Below, piece after piece: positions 15,723 through 22,686 of a stretch of 64,000 nucleotides of DNA. The position numbers and the translations under genes are program-made. Positions within the stretch are counted from its first letter, which is position 1; each line of letters begins with the position of its first letter. The stretch comes from Treponema phagedenis (GTDB taxonomy: Bacteria; Spirochaetota; Spirochaetia; Treponematales; Treponemataceae). The notes beneath the pieces are model-generated. The model searched no databases. It saw only the letters and a list, made by a program, of their open reading frames with translations, and was not told the origin of the DNA. The stretch is from contig NZ_CP042818.1 of assembly GCF_008153345.1 (NCBI RefSeq), positions 2,046,001-2,110,000 on the forward strand, given 5' to 3'.

Positions 15723-17180
15723 TTATTTTAAAAATTGATATTCTAAGTCTTGTTCATCCATAAATGATTGCAAAGCTAACAACTGAGTTTCCGATCCGCT
15801 TACTGAAAACTGTACCGTATATAATTGCGCCGTTGCTGTTTGTGCCGCTTGCGGTTCTTGCAGTAACCCTGTAACATCAACGATTTCTGTTTGTCCCTGC
15901 TCTGCCATAAACGGAGCAGCCTCGATTGACGGAATATCTTCTATCTGTTCAATTACGGTTTTCTGATTTTCAACCTTTGCTAATCGCTCCCTGTTTGCCT
16001 TTATCTCATCTGCTTTTGCAAAGGCCGCATCAAGGTCAAGCGTTGAAAGGTAAAATTCTTTTGCCTCATCTTCTCCAAGCCGGTCAAGTATTTTTAAATC
16101 GTTTTTAATTTTTTCTGTTTTGCTATTCAATTCAGCGAAAACATCATCAAGCTTCATTGTTTTGTTAAGCCATTTTTCATTAAAAAGCAGCGCAAAATCT
16201 ACAAGGTCAAAATTAAGCGAATTAAAATATTCAATGATAGTTGCTTTTTTAACCGCCTTATCCTGAGCTTCTACTTCCTTAACAATTTCATCAATTGCAT
16301 TTGAAGCGGTTTTGATTAAAGAGACTGTTTCATTTACGGTTGTTTTAAACTCTTCAATCGGAGCCATAAATGCTCGCTCAATTTCAATGCGTTTGTCATT
16401 TAAAAGCTTTGCTGACTTATTCAGTTCCGCCTTATCTTTTTTTGCAGCATCAATATTTTCAGGGGTGTAATTTTCCGCCTTGTATAATTTAATTTGATTT
16501 TTAACCTGCTCTTTTAATTCTTTCGCATTTGTTGTAAGCTCCCCGACGTTTTGTGTGTATACCTCAAGCGATAAGGCTATCGGCTGCGCCACAATTTCTT
16601 TTGTTTGTTTTGCCATAGTGTTAAACTCCTTTAAAATTTTTTTTGATTGATAACAATCAAATACTTCTTGTATTGCCTCTTCCGAAAGAAACGGAATGTC
16701 ATACACTTTAAATATTCCCGTATTTGGGACATGTAAAACTTTTAATTTTTTACTTTTAAAAAAGAGATTATAAAGATTAAGCTGTAACGTCCATAACGGT
16801 ATGTTTTCTTTCGCCTGACTTTTTATGTCAAAAAGAATATCAGTGCCAACAATGTCCGCCGTCCCTGCAAACATAAAGCCGTTATGATTGTGATAAAACA
16901 TTGCCTCAAACAAACATGCTGAACGGTTGATGTTCTTTTCAATCCATTTAGCTTCAGCCGATTGAATATTGCCGGTTTCTATTTCTTTATGAATTGCAGT
17001 CCCTCGATCCGCAGCAGCTTTTAAATTGCGCTGCGGAATATGCGACAAGTCCTCACCGGTAACAGAACGGATGATTTGCGTTACAGAAGGGATTACTACA
17101 TCATTCACCTTATACGTATGCGTTTGTTCATCAAACACAAACTTATTATCTTGCAAATTGCATGATTGACGGTTTAACAT
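15723..17180 (-). CDS. RecB-like nuclease joined to DUF1351 domain
   Basis: A 485-residue protein. Residues about 50-200 carry a PD-(D/E)XK nuclease of the RecB/Cas4 kind: RGTAIHKEIETG, then GTADIVGTDILFDIKS (Asp and DxK) and WTLQLNLY (Gln motif III). Residues from about 190 match DUF1351 (LTTNAKELKEQVKNQIKLYK, NIDAAKKDKAELNKSAKLLN), a coiled-coil phage family often beside recombinases. The start is the ATG at 17180, with AAGGAG 7 nt before. A second AAGGAG and ATG lie in frame at about 16615, where a separate DUF1351 gene would start, so the frame may be a fusion of two genes and could give two products. Confidence 0.72.
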   Translation of the reverse strand: MLNRQSCNLQDNKFVFDEQTHTYKVNDVVIPSVTQIIRSVTGEDLSHIPQRNLKAAADRGTAIHKEIETGNIQSAEAKWIEKNINRSACLFEAMFYHNHNGFMFAGTADIVGTDILFDIKSQAKENIPLWTLQLNLYNLFFKSKKLKVLHVPNTGIFKVYDIPFLSEEAIQEVFDCYQSKKILKEFNTMAKQTKEIVAQPIALSLEVYTQNVGELTTNAKELKEQVKNQIKLYKAENYTPENIDAAKKDKAELNKSAKLLNDKRIEIERAFMAPIEEFKTTVNETVSLIKTASNAIDEIVKEVEAQDKAVKKATIIEYFNSLNFDLVDFALLFNEKWLNKTMKLDDVFAELNSKTEKIKNDLKILDRLGEDEAKEFYLSTLDLDAAFAKADEIKANRERLAKVENQKTVIEQIEDIPSIEAAPFMAEQGQTEIVDVTGLLQEPQAAQTATAQLYTVQFSVSGSETQLLALQSFMDEQDLEYQFLK

Positions 17181-17859
17181 GTGTTGTCTCCTTATTTTGT
17201 GTTTGTTTGCTTTTGTTTTGTGCAGGTGCACCTTCATTTGCGGGCAATGAATAATATTCTCGTATTGTTCGGTCTACCGCTTTTAAGTCATTCGGAATAA
17301 GCAGCGAGTCAAACATTCCCATCGGGGATTTGACGGTGTCGGCTCCATTGTTAATTGTTGCAAAACAAAACTGACGCTGATTATTACCATCAATTGCTAC
17401 AACTGTTTTTAAAACGATTGTAAAAAGTCCCTCAAGCGTAATTTTTTCATCGAGTAACTTACCGATTGTTTTACATTTCTCTCGGCCGTCCAGCTGCTCA
17501 ATATGCGAAAGAAAATATATAATCTTATCATCAGGAAGGTTTATTGCCGTTTGGATTAATTGAAAAAAATTGCTCCCGATATCCGTAAACTTTTCAAAAC
17601 CTTTTTCTTTTGCTCGGTTCATAAATTCAAACGCCATCAGGTATTGACAATCATCAATTACGATGCTTTTTGCCGCTGCTCTTTTTAATACCGTCATTAT
17701 CTCTGCGTAATTATCCGATTTTAAAACCGTTAATTCAGATTTAAACGGTAAAGGTTTTTTTGAAATGTTTACGATTGAGGCTTCCCCTCTTTTGAAATTG
17801 CGTAAACTCGTTGATTTACCGGTTCCGCTTTCCCCGATTACCATTACTACTACTGCCAT
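17146..17859 (-). CDS. Sak4-like phage ATPase
   Basis: A 237-residue ATPase, starting at 17859 with AAGGAG 7 nt before. Walker A GESGTGKST is at residues 8-16 and the Walker B-like strand SIVIDDCQYL near residue 70. The size and position beside an SSB-like protein and a nuclease resemble the Sak4/RecA-like recombination ATPases. The C-terminus has a Gln/Asn/Lys-rich tail. An alternative start 120 nt upstream is less likely because the coding of a separate small gene lies there. It overlaps the next gene by 35 nt. Confidence 0.75.
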   Translation of the reverse strand: MAVVVMVIGESGTGKSTSLRNFKRGEASIVNISKKPLPFKSELTVLKSDNYAEIMTVLKRAAAKSIVIDDCQYLMAFEFMNRAKEKGFEKFTDIGSNFFQLIQTAINLPDDKIIYFLSHIEQLDGREKCKTIGKLLDEKITLEGLFTIVLKTVVAIDGNNQRQFCFATINNGADTVKSPMGMFDSLLIPNDLKAVDRTIREYYSLPANEGAPAQNKSKQTQNKETTHVKPSIMQFAR

Positions 17860-17863
17860 TTGC

Positions 17864-18025
17864 TTACTCCTTGTTTTTGCATTTGCAATTTTCACATGCG
17901 CCGGAGCATTTATTGCTTCCGGATACGTTGCTATATTGACGGTTATATACATTCCGCCAAAAGATATACATGTACTCATCGTGCCTAAAAAATGTCATAC
18001 TTTTAATTACTTGCTCTTTTGTCAT
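17864..18025 (-). CDS. Small Cys-rich prophage protein
   Basis: A 53-residue protein starting at 18025 (MTKEQVIKSMTFFRHDEYMY) and ending CSGACENCKCKNKE. Four Cys in a short tail suggest a zinc or redox site. The stop lies at the ribosome site of the ATPase gene, which suggests coupling. A weak AAAGG precedes the ATG. No family recognised. Confidence 0.5.
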   Translation of the reverse strand: MTKEQVIKSMTFFRHDEYMYIFWRNVYNRQYSNVSGSNKCSGACENCKCKNKE

Positions 18026-18037
18026 CCGTTTTACCTT

Positions 18038-18424
18038 TTAAATAAAATCAAGTGGAGTTACTCCATAGTATGAATAAGGGTTTTTGTTGTATTCCCGCAC
18101 TTCTTCCGCTAGTGATTTCCAGTCCGTTTGTTGATATACGGCGTCTGTCAATTCATCAGCGTCTTTTATACATAACCGCGCAAGCGCTTTTTCTTCCTCG
18201 CTGGTCAGCTCGTTAGAATAAGGCTCCATGTTTTTGTCAAAAATGGATAAATCCCCGACGTCTTCGCATTGATAGTCAATTTCAGGTTCATAATAACTAT
18301 CAAAGCTCCAGCTAAATTTTTGCGTAACAGTCCAGCCATTAGAAAGCTTTGTTTCAACATTCCCAAAAGTGCAATCATCTTCAAAGCTGATTGTTTCGGA
18401 TACTTTGGTAATAGGTTCGCTCAT
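18038..18424 (-). CDS. Early prophage protein of unknown function
   Basis: A 128-residue acidic protein. It starts MSEPITKVSETISFEDDCTF and is rich in Asp, Glu and Trp. AAGGAG lies at the end of the preceding small gene, 9-10 nt before the ATG. No family recognised. It is the second gene of the early transcript that follows the leader RNA at 18601-18697. Confidence 0.65.
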   Translation of the reverse strand: MSEPITKVSETISFEDDCTFGNVETKLSNGWTVTQKFSWSFDSYYEPEIDYQCEDVGDLSIFDKNMEPYSNELTSEEEKALARLCIKDADELTDAVYQQTDWKSLAEEVREYNKNPYSYYGVTPLDFI

Positions 18425-18428
18425 CTTT

Positions 18429-18575
18429 TTACTCCTTCTTGTGGTTTATAGATTTTTTATTTTCACTTTCGATGATGTATCTGCAACATTCTTTGAAAGT
18501 TCCCGTTTTAACAATTAGTCCTATACTTCTGTCTGTTAATTCAAATCCATCTTTCGTTACTTGAAAGGAATACAT
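18429..18575 (-). CDS. First gene of early transcript, 48 residues
   Basis: The frame starts MYSFQVTKDGFELTD at the ATG at 18575, with GGGAG 7-8 nt before it. It ends KKSINHKKE with the stop 4 nt before the next gene's start. It is the first coding gene after the kissing-loop leader. The peptide has two adjacent Cys; function unknown. Confidence 0.55.
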   Translation of the reverse strand: MYSFQVTKDGFELTDRSIGLIVKTGTFKECCRYIIESENKKSINHKKE

Positions 18576-18600
18576 ATTTCCGCTCCCTTTTTTCCTTTAA

Positions 18601-18697
18601 GAAAAAAAAGCGACTTAAGGCAGATGTCGTGTTTCCTTAAGTCGCTTCTTCGTGCGAAAGCACTAAAAAGAAGAACACGACTAATTCTTTTTAATGC
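18601..18697 (-). ncRNA. Kissing-loop leader RNA with intrinsic terminator, copy 1
   Basis: On the minus strand, hairpin I has GCATTAAAAAGAA (18697-18685) pairing with TTCTTTTTAGTGC (18672-18660) through one G.U. Its loop (18684-18673) contains GTCGTGTT. Hairpin II has GCGACTTAAGG (18645-18635) pairing with CCTTAAGTCGC (18620-18610), loop 18634-18621 containing AACACGAC, and eight T residues after it. The loop sequences GTCGTGTT and AACACGAC are exact complements over 8 nt, so the loops can kiss. The terminator stands before the first early gene. See the matching copy at 21068-21163. Confidence 0.72.
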
Positions 18698-18717
18698 TCT
18701 ATTCTGTTTTCTATAAT

Positions 18718-18768
18718 CAGCATTCGCTGAATATATTTATATTATACAAGCATTTGCTGAAGTGTCAA
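18718..18768 (-). promoter_or_regulatory. Early promoter with paired operators, module 1
   Basis: Minus-strand TTGACA (18768-18763) and TATAAT (18746-18741), 16 nt apart. Two related 13-bp sites of form TCAGCRAATGCTK lie at 18748-18760 (in the spacer) and 18718-18730 (just downstream), centres about 30 bp apart. They are the likely operators of the repressor at 18827. Confidence 0.7.
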
Positions 18769-18826
18769 CAGAATTTTAAGAAAATTCTTATTTTTTTTCT
18801 CTTTTTTCAGCCGATATTGAATATAT

Positions 18827-19150
18827 ATGACAGGGCAAGAATTAGTAAGAAGAATTGACTACCTACTGAAACTGAAAAATGAAAAACGACAGGCTCTCGC
18901 AAACGCTATCAATATAACCTCTCAATCTTTTACCGACTGGGATAAAAGAGGCAATTTCCCTAGAGCCGATGTTTTGTATAAAATTGCCATATATCTTGAT
19001 GTCCCTATGGAATTTCTCGTAACCGGCAAAAATCCACCGCACTGGAAACCGCCCGCCCGCATCGCTCCCATTGTGGAAATTCTCGAAACCTTGTCAGACC
19101 AAGATTTAGAAGTAGTCCTTAAAATGGTAAGCGGTCTAGTAAAGGAATAA
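18827..19150 (+). CDS. XRE-type phage repressor, module 1
   Basis: A 107-residue protein. The HTH region (residues 5-58: LANAINITSQSFTDWDKRG, then DVLYKIAIYLDVPMEFLVTG) is of the XRE/Cro-CI family with the Treponema phage-like ending FLVTG. There is no peptidase domain, so it is not a LexA-like self-cleaving repressor. It is divergent from the early promoter that carries the operators. No ribosome site is found: CCGATA lies 10 nt before the ATG, suggesting a leaderless mRNA. It is the largest of three similar repressors. Confidence 0.85.
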   Translation: MTGQELVRRIDYLLKLKNEKRQALANAINITSQSFTDWDKRGNFPRADVLYKIAIYLDVPMEFLVTGKNPPHWKPPARIAPIVEILETLSDQDLEVVLKMVSGLVKE

Positions 19151-19346
19151 CACCATGTTTATTTGTCTGCGATGTTCGACAATACTAATAGACTCCCTTG
19201 TTTTTCTGTCAGGGTTTACATTTCCCTTACGCACTTGAAAATAAATAAACCCGCTTTTTCAAATATCTGTTTGCGTGAAACGTCCTGCGCTTACGTTTTC
19301 CGCTTTTTCAAAATCTTCTAAACACCTGCTTAACAAGTCGGCGTTT

Positions 19347-19745
19347 TTATTGACAAAATCCCACCACTCCCTTTGCCCATCTTTCTTGTTCTTTTTCTAT
19401 TGCTTTTCCTCGTTCTTTTTTTGTTTCAAAATCAGCCAAGCAGTCGCATTCATCTTCTATATCTTCCGCTTTTTCCTCAATCGTTTTTTCTCGCTCTTCT
19501 GATAAACGGAGCTTAAAAAGTCCCAGCCGCTCACGTGCTTTATTCCGTACATATAGGTCATCATCCTCTAATAAGATTTCTAAAATATCTGCTGTTACGT
19601 TTATGTTTTCTGCAACCGCACCCCGTACATAACGATGAGGATCGCTTGCGGCAAGAGATAATAAAATGTTTTGCGGCGTCTTTTCACTTTTCGCTATTGT
19701 CTTCCTTCTGTTTAAAGATAATTTTTTAATTTCCTCAATATTCAT
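19347..19745 (-). CDS. HEAT/LRV-like repeat protein with probable frameshifted end
   Basis: A 132-residue protein. Residues 15-75 (SEKTPQNILLSLAASDPHRY, VRGAVAENINVTADILEILL, DDDLYVRNKARERLG) form two leucine-rich-variant/HEAT-like units, then a Glu/Lys-rich helix. The frame stops after WAKGVVGFCQ. In another frame the bases beyond code for QREWWDFVNKNADLLSRCLE and so on to a stop near 19263, a sequence that looks like the natural C-terminus. A one-base indel near 19375-19390 is the simple explanation. It may be a weakened gene or a sequence error. Function unknown; protein binding is inferred from the repeats. Confidence 0.65.
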   Translation of the reverse strand: MNIEEIKKLSLNRRKTIAKSEKTPQNILLSLAASDPHRYVRGAVAENINVTADILEILLEDDDLYVRNKARERLGLFKLRLSEEREKTIEEKAEDIEDECDCLADFETKKERGKAIEKEQERWAKGVVGFCQ

Positions 19746-19759
19746 TTTTCATACTTCTC

Positions 19760-20191
19760 CTACATTAAACTTGCCTTAATACATTTCTTAAACCGCTTTA
19801 GTTTATCCTCCGGCAGCGTTTCAAATACTTCTTTTACACGCTCAAAAAAACTGCTATCATTGAGATTGTTTTTGCGATCACACTCCTGCGTTTCTGAATA
19901 AAGAACGTAGCCATAATTTTCTCCGTCCGTATCGATTGCATAAAGCACATCGAGGCCTATATAATGTCTGATTTCTTTTTGGGCGAACGAATAACATCGG
20001 TATTCTTCTGCTTTAGAAATAGCTTCTTCAAATGAAGTTGTATAAAGGTAGTCGCAGTTTACCGCTTTTTCAGTTGTTACCGTAGTAAGTTCCGCTCTAA
20101 AGATATACCCGCCATGTTCTTTAATAAGTGCCATCAATCCCGAAGCATCTTTTGCCTTGATTAAATCATTAATCTTTTTTGTTAAATCCAT
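19760..20191 (-). CDS. Early prophage protein of unknown function
   Basis: A 143-residue protein. The start at 20191 is chosen because GGAGG lies 7 nt before it. An earlier ATG at 20197 is only 1 nt from the site. Sequence MDLTKKINDLIKAKD then YIFRAELTTVTTEKAVN, and a C-terminal basic helix. No family recognised. It is downstream of the J-domain gene on the early transcript from module 2. Confidence 0.65.
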   Translation of the reverse strand: MDLTKKINDLIKAKDASGLMALIKEHGGYIFRAELTTVTTEKAVNCDYLYTTSFEEAISKAEEYRCYSFAQKEIRHYIGLDVLYAIDTDGENYGYVLYSETQECDRKNNLNDSSFFERVKEVFETLPEDKLKRFKKCIKASLM

Positions 20192-20244
20192 TTTCATTCC
20201 TCCATGTTTTCCGCCGGCTTTTATTCACCGGCGGAAGTTTTGAT

Positions 20245-21036
20245 TTATGCCGTAAGTCGTTTAGCGCCTTTCGCTTCTTTAGTCGGTGCTATTCGTGCGG
20301 TGCGCTCTACAAACTTTGCGGGCTTCTCACTTTTGCCAACCTCCATCGACAAGTAGAAATTAGTATTAAAATAATCACTCATTACGTCGCTGTAATCAAA
20401 ATTGTATGAATTTGCAAAGTTGAAAACGTCTTCTATAACAGTCCATATTACAGGATTGATATATGGACATAAACCTTTGTGCAAAGCACCAAAACCCAAT
20501 TCACATCTTCCGCTTGTTTGGATTGTCCACTCGATAAACTCTTCACGCTGTTTTTTTGTAAGTTGACAGCGGCGAAGTTTATCGTTAAGAGAAGGCACAA
20601 AGCAACGCTCATCAGGGGATAAACTTTTTACGTACCCTTCTACTAATTCTCTGTTTGTGAATTCAATCGGATGTTCCATTAAAGCTATATCTATACGGCT
20701 GTCTGTTGTGGAAACTGAAAATTTGTATGTAGGATGTACATATTTGACATAGTCTCGAATAATAGCGGTTATGTCTTTATTCCTTAAGCCGCTAGTGTAA
20801 CGCTTGCCTGTCCATCCTCGTTGTGCGTAAAAGTCGGACGTGAACTCTTTCGCCGTCTCTTTTACTTCTACAGGCGCATAGCGTTTAGCCACTGCAAAAG
20901 CAATGTCAAATTCATTGTTCAATTGCTGCATTTGTTCAGTAGACCCTCCAACATCCGGATGTACTCTTAAAGCTTCTTTTTTGTAAGTTGCTTTTACTTC
21001 TTCTAAGGTCATGTTGTTTTTAAAATATTTCATCAT
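20245..21036 (-). CDS. J-domain protein of prophage early region
   Basis: A 263-residue protein. The N-terminal J domain has the HPD motif in RVHPDVGGST (residues about 24-33), preceded by TLEEVKATYKKEAL. The rest is a region similar to LPD29-like large polyvalent-protein-associated domains (RNKDITAIIRDYVKYV, DSRIDIALMEHP), then FNFANSYNFDYSDVMSDYF and a Lys-rich tail. J domains recruit DnaK, so the protein may use host chaperones. The ribosome site is AAGGA before the ATG. It is the first gene after the second kissing-loop leader. Confidence 0.75.
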   Translation of the reverse strand: MMKYFKNNMTLEEVKATYKKEALRVHPDVGGSTEQMQQLNNEFDIAFAVAKRYAPVEVKETAKEFTSDFYAQRGWTGKRYTSGLRNKDITAIIRDYVKYVHPTYKFSVSTTDSRIDIALMEHPIEFTNRELVEGYVKSLSPDERCFVPSLNDKLRRCQLTKKQREEFIEWTIQTSGRCELGFGALHKGLCPYINPVIWTVIEDVFNFANSYNFDYSDVMSDYFNTNFYLSMEVGKSEKPAKFVERTARIAPTKEAKGAKRLTA

Positions 21037-21067
21037 CTGTTCCTTTCCTGTTTTCCTAACAGGTAAA

Positions 21068-21163
21068 TAAAAAAGCGACCTAAGACTAATGCAGTGTTTC
21101 TTAAGTCGCTTTTTAGCTAGTGCTATAAGGCACTAAAAAAATACACTGCAAGTTTTTTAGTGC
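21068..21163 (-). ncRNA. Kissing-loop leader RNA with intrinsic terminator, copy 2
   Basis: Hairpin I: GCACTAAAAAA (21163-21153) with TTTTTTAGTGC (21140-21130), loop 21152-21141 containing TGCAGTGT. Hairpin II: GCGACTTAAG (21109-21100) with CTTAGGTCGC (21084-21075), loop 21099-21085 containing ACACTGCA, followed by six T residues. The 8-nt loop complementarity is kept, although the loop sequences differ from those of copy 1. It stands between the module 2 promoter and the J-domain gene. Confidence 0.72.
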
Positions 21164-21185
21164 TTTAATCCTTAACTGTATTTAT

Positions 21186-21236
21186 ATTATCGGACATTTA
21201 TCCTTTTTTGTCAAGTACTTTTCAGGATATTTGTCC
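21186..21236 (-). promoter_or_regulatory. Early promoter with paired operators, module 2
   Basis: Minus-strand TTGACA (21214-21209) and GATAAT (21191-21186), 17 nt apart. Operator-like palindromes GGACATTTATCC (21192-21203) in the spacer and GGATATTTGTCC (21225-21236) upstream have centres 33 bp apart. They differ from the operators of modules 1 and 3. Confidence 0.7.
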
Positions 21237-21308
21237 TTTTTTTTTTAGTTTTTTTATAAAAAATATCATTTTATAAGGTTTTTTGTCCGTTATTCCGATA
21301 AACTATGT

Positions 21309-21587
21309 ATGTTAGATTTTTGGATACGTGTAAAAGAGCTGCTAAAGGTTGTTAATATAACTCAGCAAGACATAGCAACATCTATTCATATTCCTCCTGA
21401 TACGTTCAGTAAGTGGATACAAAAAGACCGATTGCCGAATGCCGAACAATCTTATAAAATCGCCGACGCTCTGGGCGTCTCCGTCGAGTATTTAGTAACG
21501 GGAAAAGAAAAAGATAACGCACCAAAAATCACAGAAACTAAAGACCTCCTCTTGAAAGCTATCGAGAATTTGGATACGATGAAGTAA
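21309..21587 (+). CDS. XRE-type phage repressor, module 2
   Basis: A 92-residue protein with HTH residues 8-62 (ITQQDIATSIHIPPDTFSKW, then NAEQSYKIADALGVSVEYLV). It ends shortly after the HTH, with no dimer or peptidase domain. It faces the early promoter of module 2. No ribosome site is present; CCGATA 8 nt before the ATG suggests a -10 and a leaderless message. Paralogous to the repressors at 18827 and 22027. Confidence 0.85.
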   Translation: MLDFWIRVKELLKVVNITQQDIATSIHIPPDTFSKWIQKDRLPNAEQSYKIADALGVSVEYLVTGKEKDNAPKITETKDLLLKAIENLDTMK

Positions 21588-21621
21588 ATATATATTCTTT
21601 ATGAGGAGTTTTTATATATTT
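21586..21621 (+). terminator. Terminator-like hairpin after repressor 2
   Basis: AAATATATA (21586-21594) and TATATATTT (21613-21621) are exact complements around an 18-nt loop, followed by TTG. The stem is AT-rich and the T-run short, so it is a weak terminator at best. Confidence 0.35.
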
Positions 21622-21639
21622 TGCAAAAAACCAAATCAG

Positions 21640-21935
21640 AATAACGGGCGGCTTTTTTGCGCTTTCCTATTTAAATATACCTCCAAAAAAACATGCTTCC
21701 CCAAAACACAATAGAGAATGAACCCCGTGTATCTCTATCGTGTTGGTGGGCAAAACTCCCAAAACAAGAACGTAAACAGTTCTGTTTAGAGAATTTTCAT
21801 AGCCACTTGAGCTTGCCGACAACACAGACCGCATAAAGCGAACCCTTCCCTAAAACCCTTTGTAAGCCTCGCCGAAACAGAGTACTTTAAGAGGACGGCA
21901 AGCCGTCTGTAATACACTCTAAAAAGAGTGTTTAT
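21640..21935 (-). ncRNA. Candidate structured RNA from the module 3 early promoter
   Basis: This stretch between repressors 2 and 3 has no strong gene. On the minus strand it follows the module 3 promoter. It has a GACGGC/GCCGTC hairpin at 21894-21907 and a 12-bp stem (ACACGATAGAGA at 21741-21730 with TCTCTATTGTGT at 21715-21704) enclosing a 14-nt loop. A weak 54-residue frame lies inside it and lacks a ribosome site. An untranslated structured RNA is the better guess, with low confidence. Confidence 0.3.
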
Positions 21936-21970
21936 TGCTTTATATTAACTCTGTATAGAGTTAATGTCAA
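21914..21970 (-). promoter_or_regulatory. Early promoter with paired operators, module 3
   Basis: Minus-strand TTGACA (21970-21965) and TAATAT (21947-21942), 17 nt apart. Palindromes TTAACTCT..AGAGTTAA (21945-21964) and ACACTCT..AGAGTGT (21914-21931) share the core ACTCTnnnnAGAGT; centres 32 bp apart. Confidence 0.65.
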
Positions 21971-22026
21971 TATACTTTTACGCTCTTTTGCGTTATTTTT
22001 TCTTTTTTTATACCGATATAGAGAGT

Positions 22027-22311
22027 ATGGACGCTGATTCTATCTGGAATAATGTAAAACCTCTAATAAAAGAGCAAAACACCACACAAGAAGCTATTGC
22101 AAAAAAATGCGATATCCCTTTTAGGACTTTTCAAGGATGGATTTCAAAATCCATAATTCCAGATGCCGTCTCGTTGTATAAAATTGCCCACGCACTCAAT
22201 GTTTCTGTTGAGTACCTTATAACCGGACGGCACCCAAATAACGCTGAAACTGTCGATAGAACTAAAACCCTTCTCGCTGAAGCAATGCGGACGCTTGACG
22301 ATATTAAATAG
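22027..22311 (+). CDS. XRE-type phage repressor, module 3
   Basis: A 94-residue protein starting MDADSIWNNVKPLIKEQNTT. HTH residues 18-68 (IAKKCDIPFRTFQGWIS, YKIAHALNVSVEYLITG). The frame is open further upstream to 21964, but the extension is Phe- and Tyr-rich and overlaps the promoter region, so the ATG at 22027 is chosen. No ribosome site; CCGATA is 8 nt before the ATG. Its 3' end overlaps the convergent small gene by 8 nt. Confidence 0.85.
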   Translation: MDADSIWNNVKPLIKEQNTTQEAIAKKCDIPFRTFQGWISKSIIPDAVSLYKIAHALNVSVEYLITGRHPNNAETVDRTKTLLAEAMRTLDDIK

Positions 22312-22474
22312 CTGCCCCCGCTCTCTGCCGCTCTTTCTGTGTTTTTAGATACTCGATTATGGTTATTCTTCCCTGATGAATTACAAGCCGTAGTCCTACT
22401 TCTCCAAACTCAACACCGCTACATTGACGGGCTAATTCCTTACTGATTATTTCAAAGTCCGGCTGCTCGTGCAT
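22304..22474 (-). CDS. Small prophage protein downstream of the excisionase-like gene
   Basis: A 56-residue frame starting at 22474 with AGGGGGG 5-6 nt before it (MHEQPDFEIISKELARQC...). It overlaps the end of the excisionase-like gene by 28 nt and the convergent repressor end by 8 nt. Composition is protein-like. No family recognised. Confidence 0.5.
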   Translation of the reverse strand: MHEQPDFEIISKELARQCSGVEFGEVGLRLVIHQGRITIIEYLKTQKERQRAGAAI

Positions 22475-22650
22475 TTTCGCCCCCCTTTTTTTATAAACGC
22501 CTCTACATCCGATTTTCTAAACCGAACAACCCGCCCAAAATAAACTCGTGGAATATCGAGCTTATCCACCGTTCCCATGCTCAATTGAAAAATCTTGCAT
22601 AGGTCTTGCCGAGTAAAATACTCATTCTGTATGTTTGTTGTATTTTTCAT
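22447..22650 (-). CDS. Excisionase-like helix-turn-helix protein
   Basis: A 67-residue protein with a MerR/AlpA-like winged helix: EYFTRQDLCKIFQLSMGTVD, then IPRVYFGRVVRFRKSDVEAF. This is the HTH_17 pattern of phage excisionases and DNA-bending regulators. It sits near the right end of the prophage beside 15-bp direct repeats, consistent with control of excision. No integrase is in the window, so the role is inferred. Confidence 0.75.
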   Translation of the reverse strand: MKNTTNIQNEYFTRQDLCKIFQLSMGTVDKLDIPRVYFGRVVRFRKSDVEAFIKKGGRKCTSSRTLK

Positions 22651-22686
22651 AAGGCGAAGTCTATCAGATTTTTAAGATGGCAATAT

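Noticed and set aside
21640-21935. Retron msr/msd
   Set aside because: No reverse transcriptase gene is present in the window.
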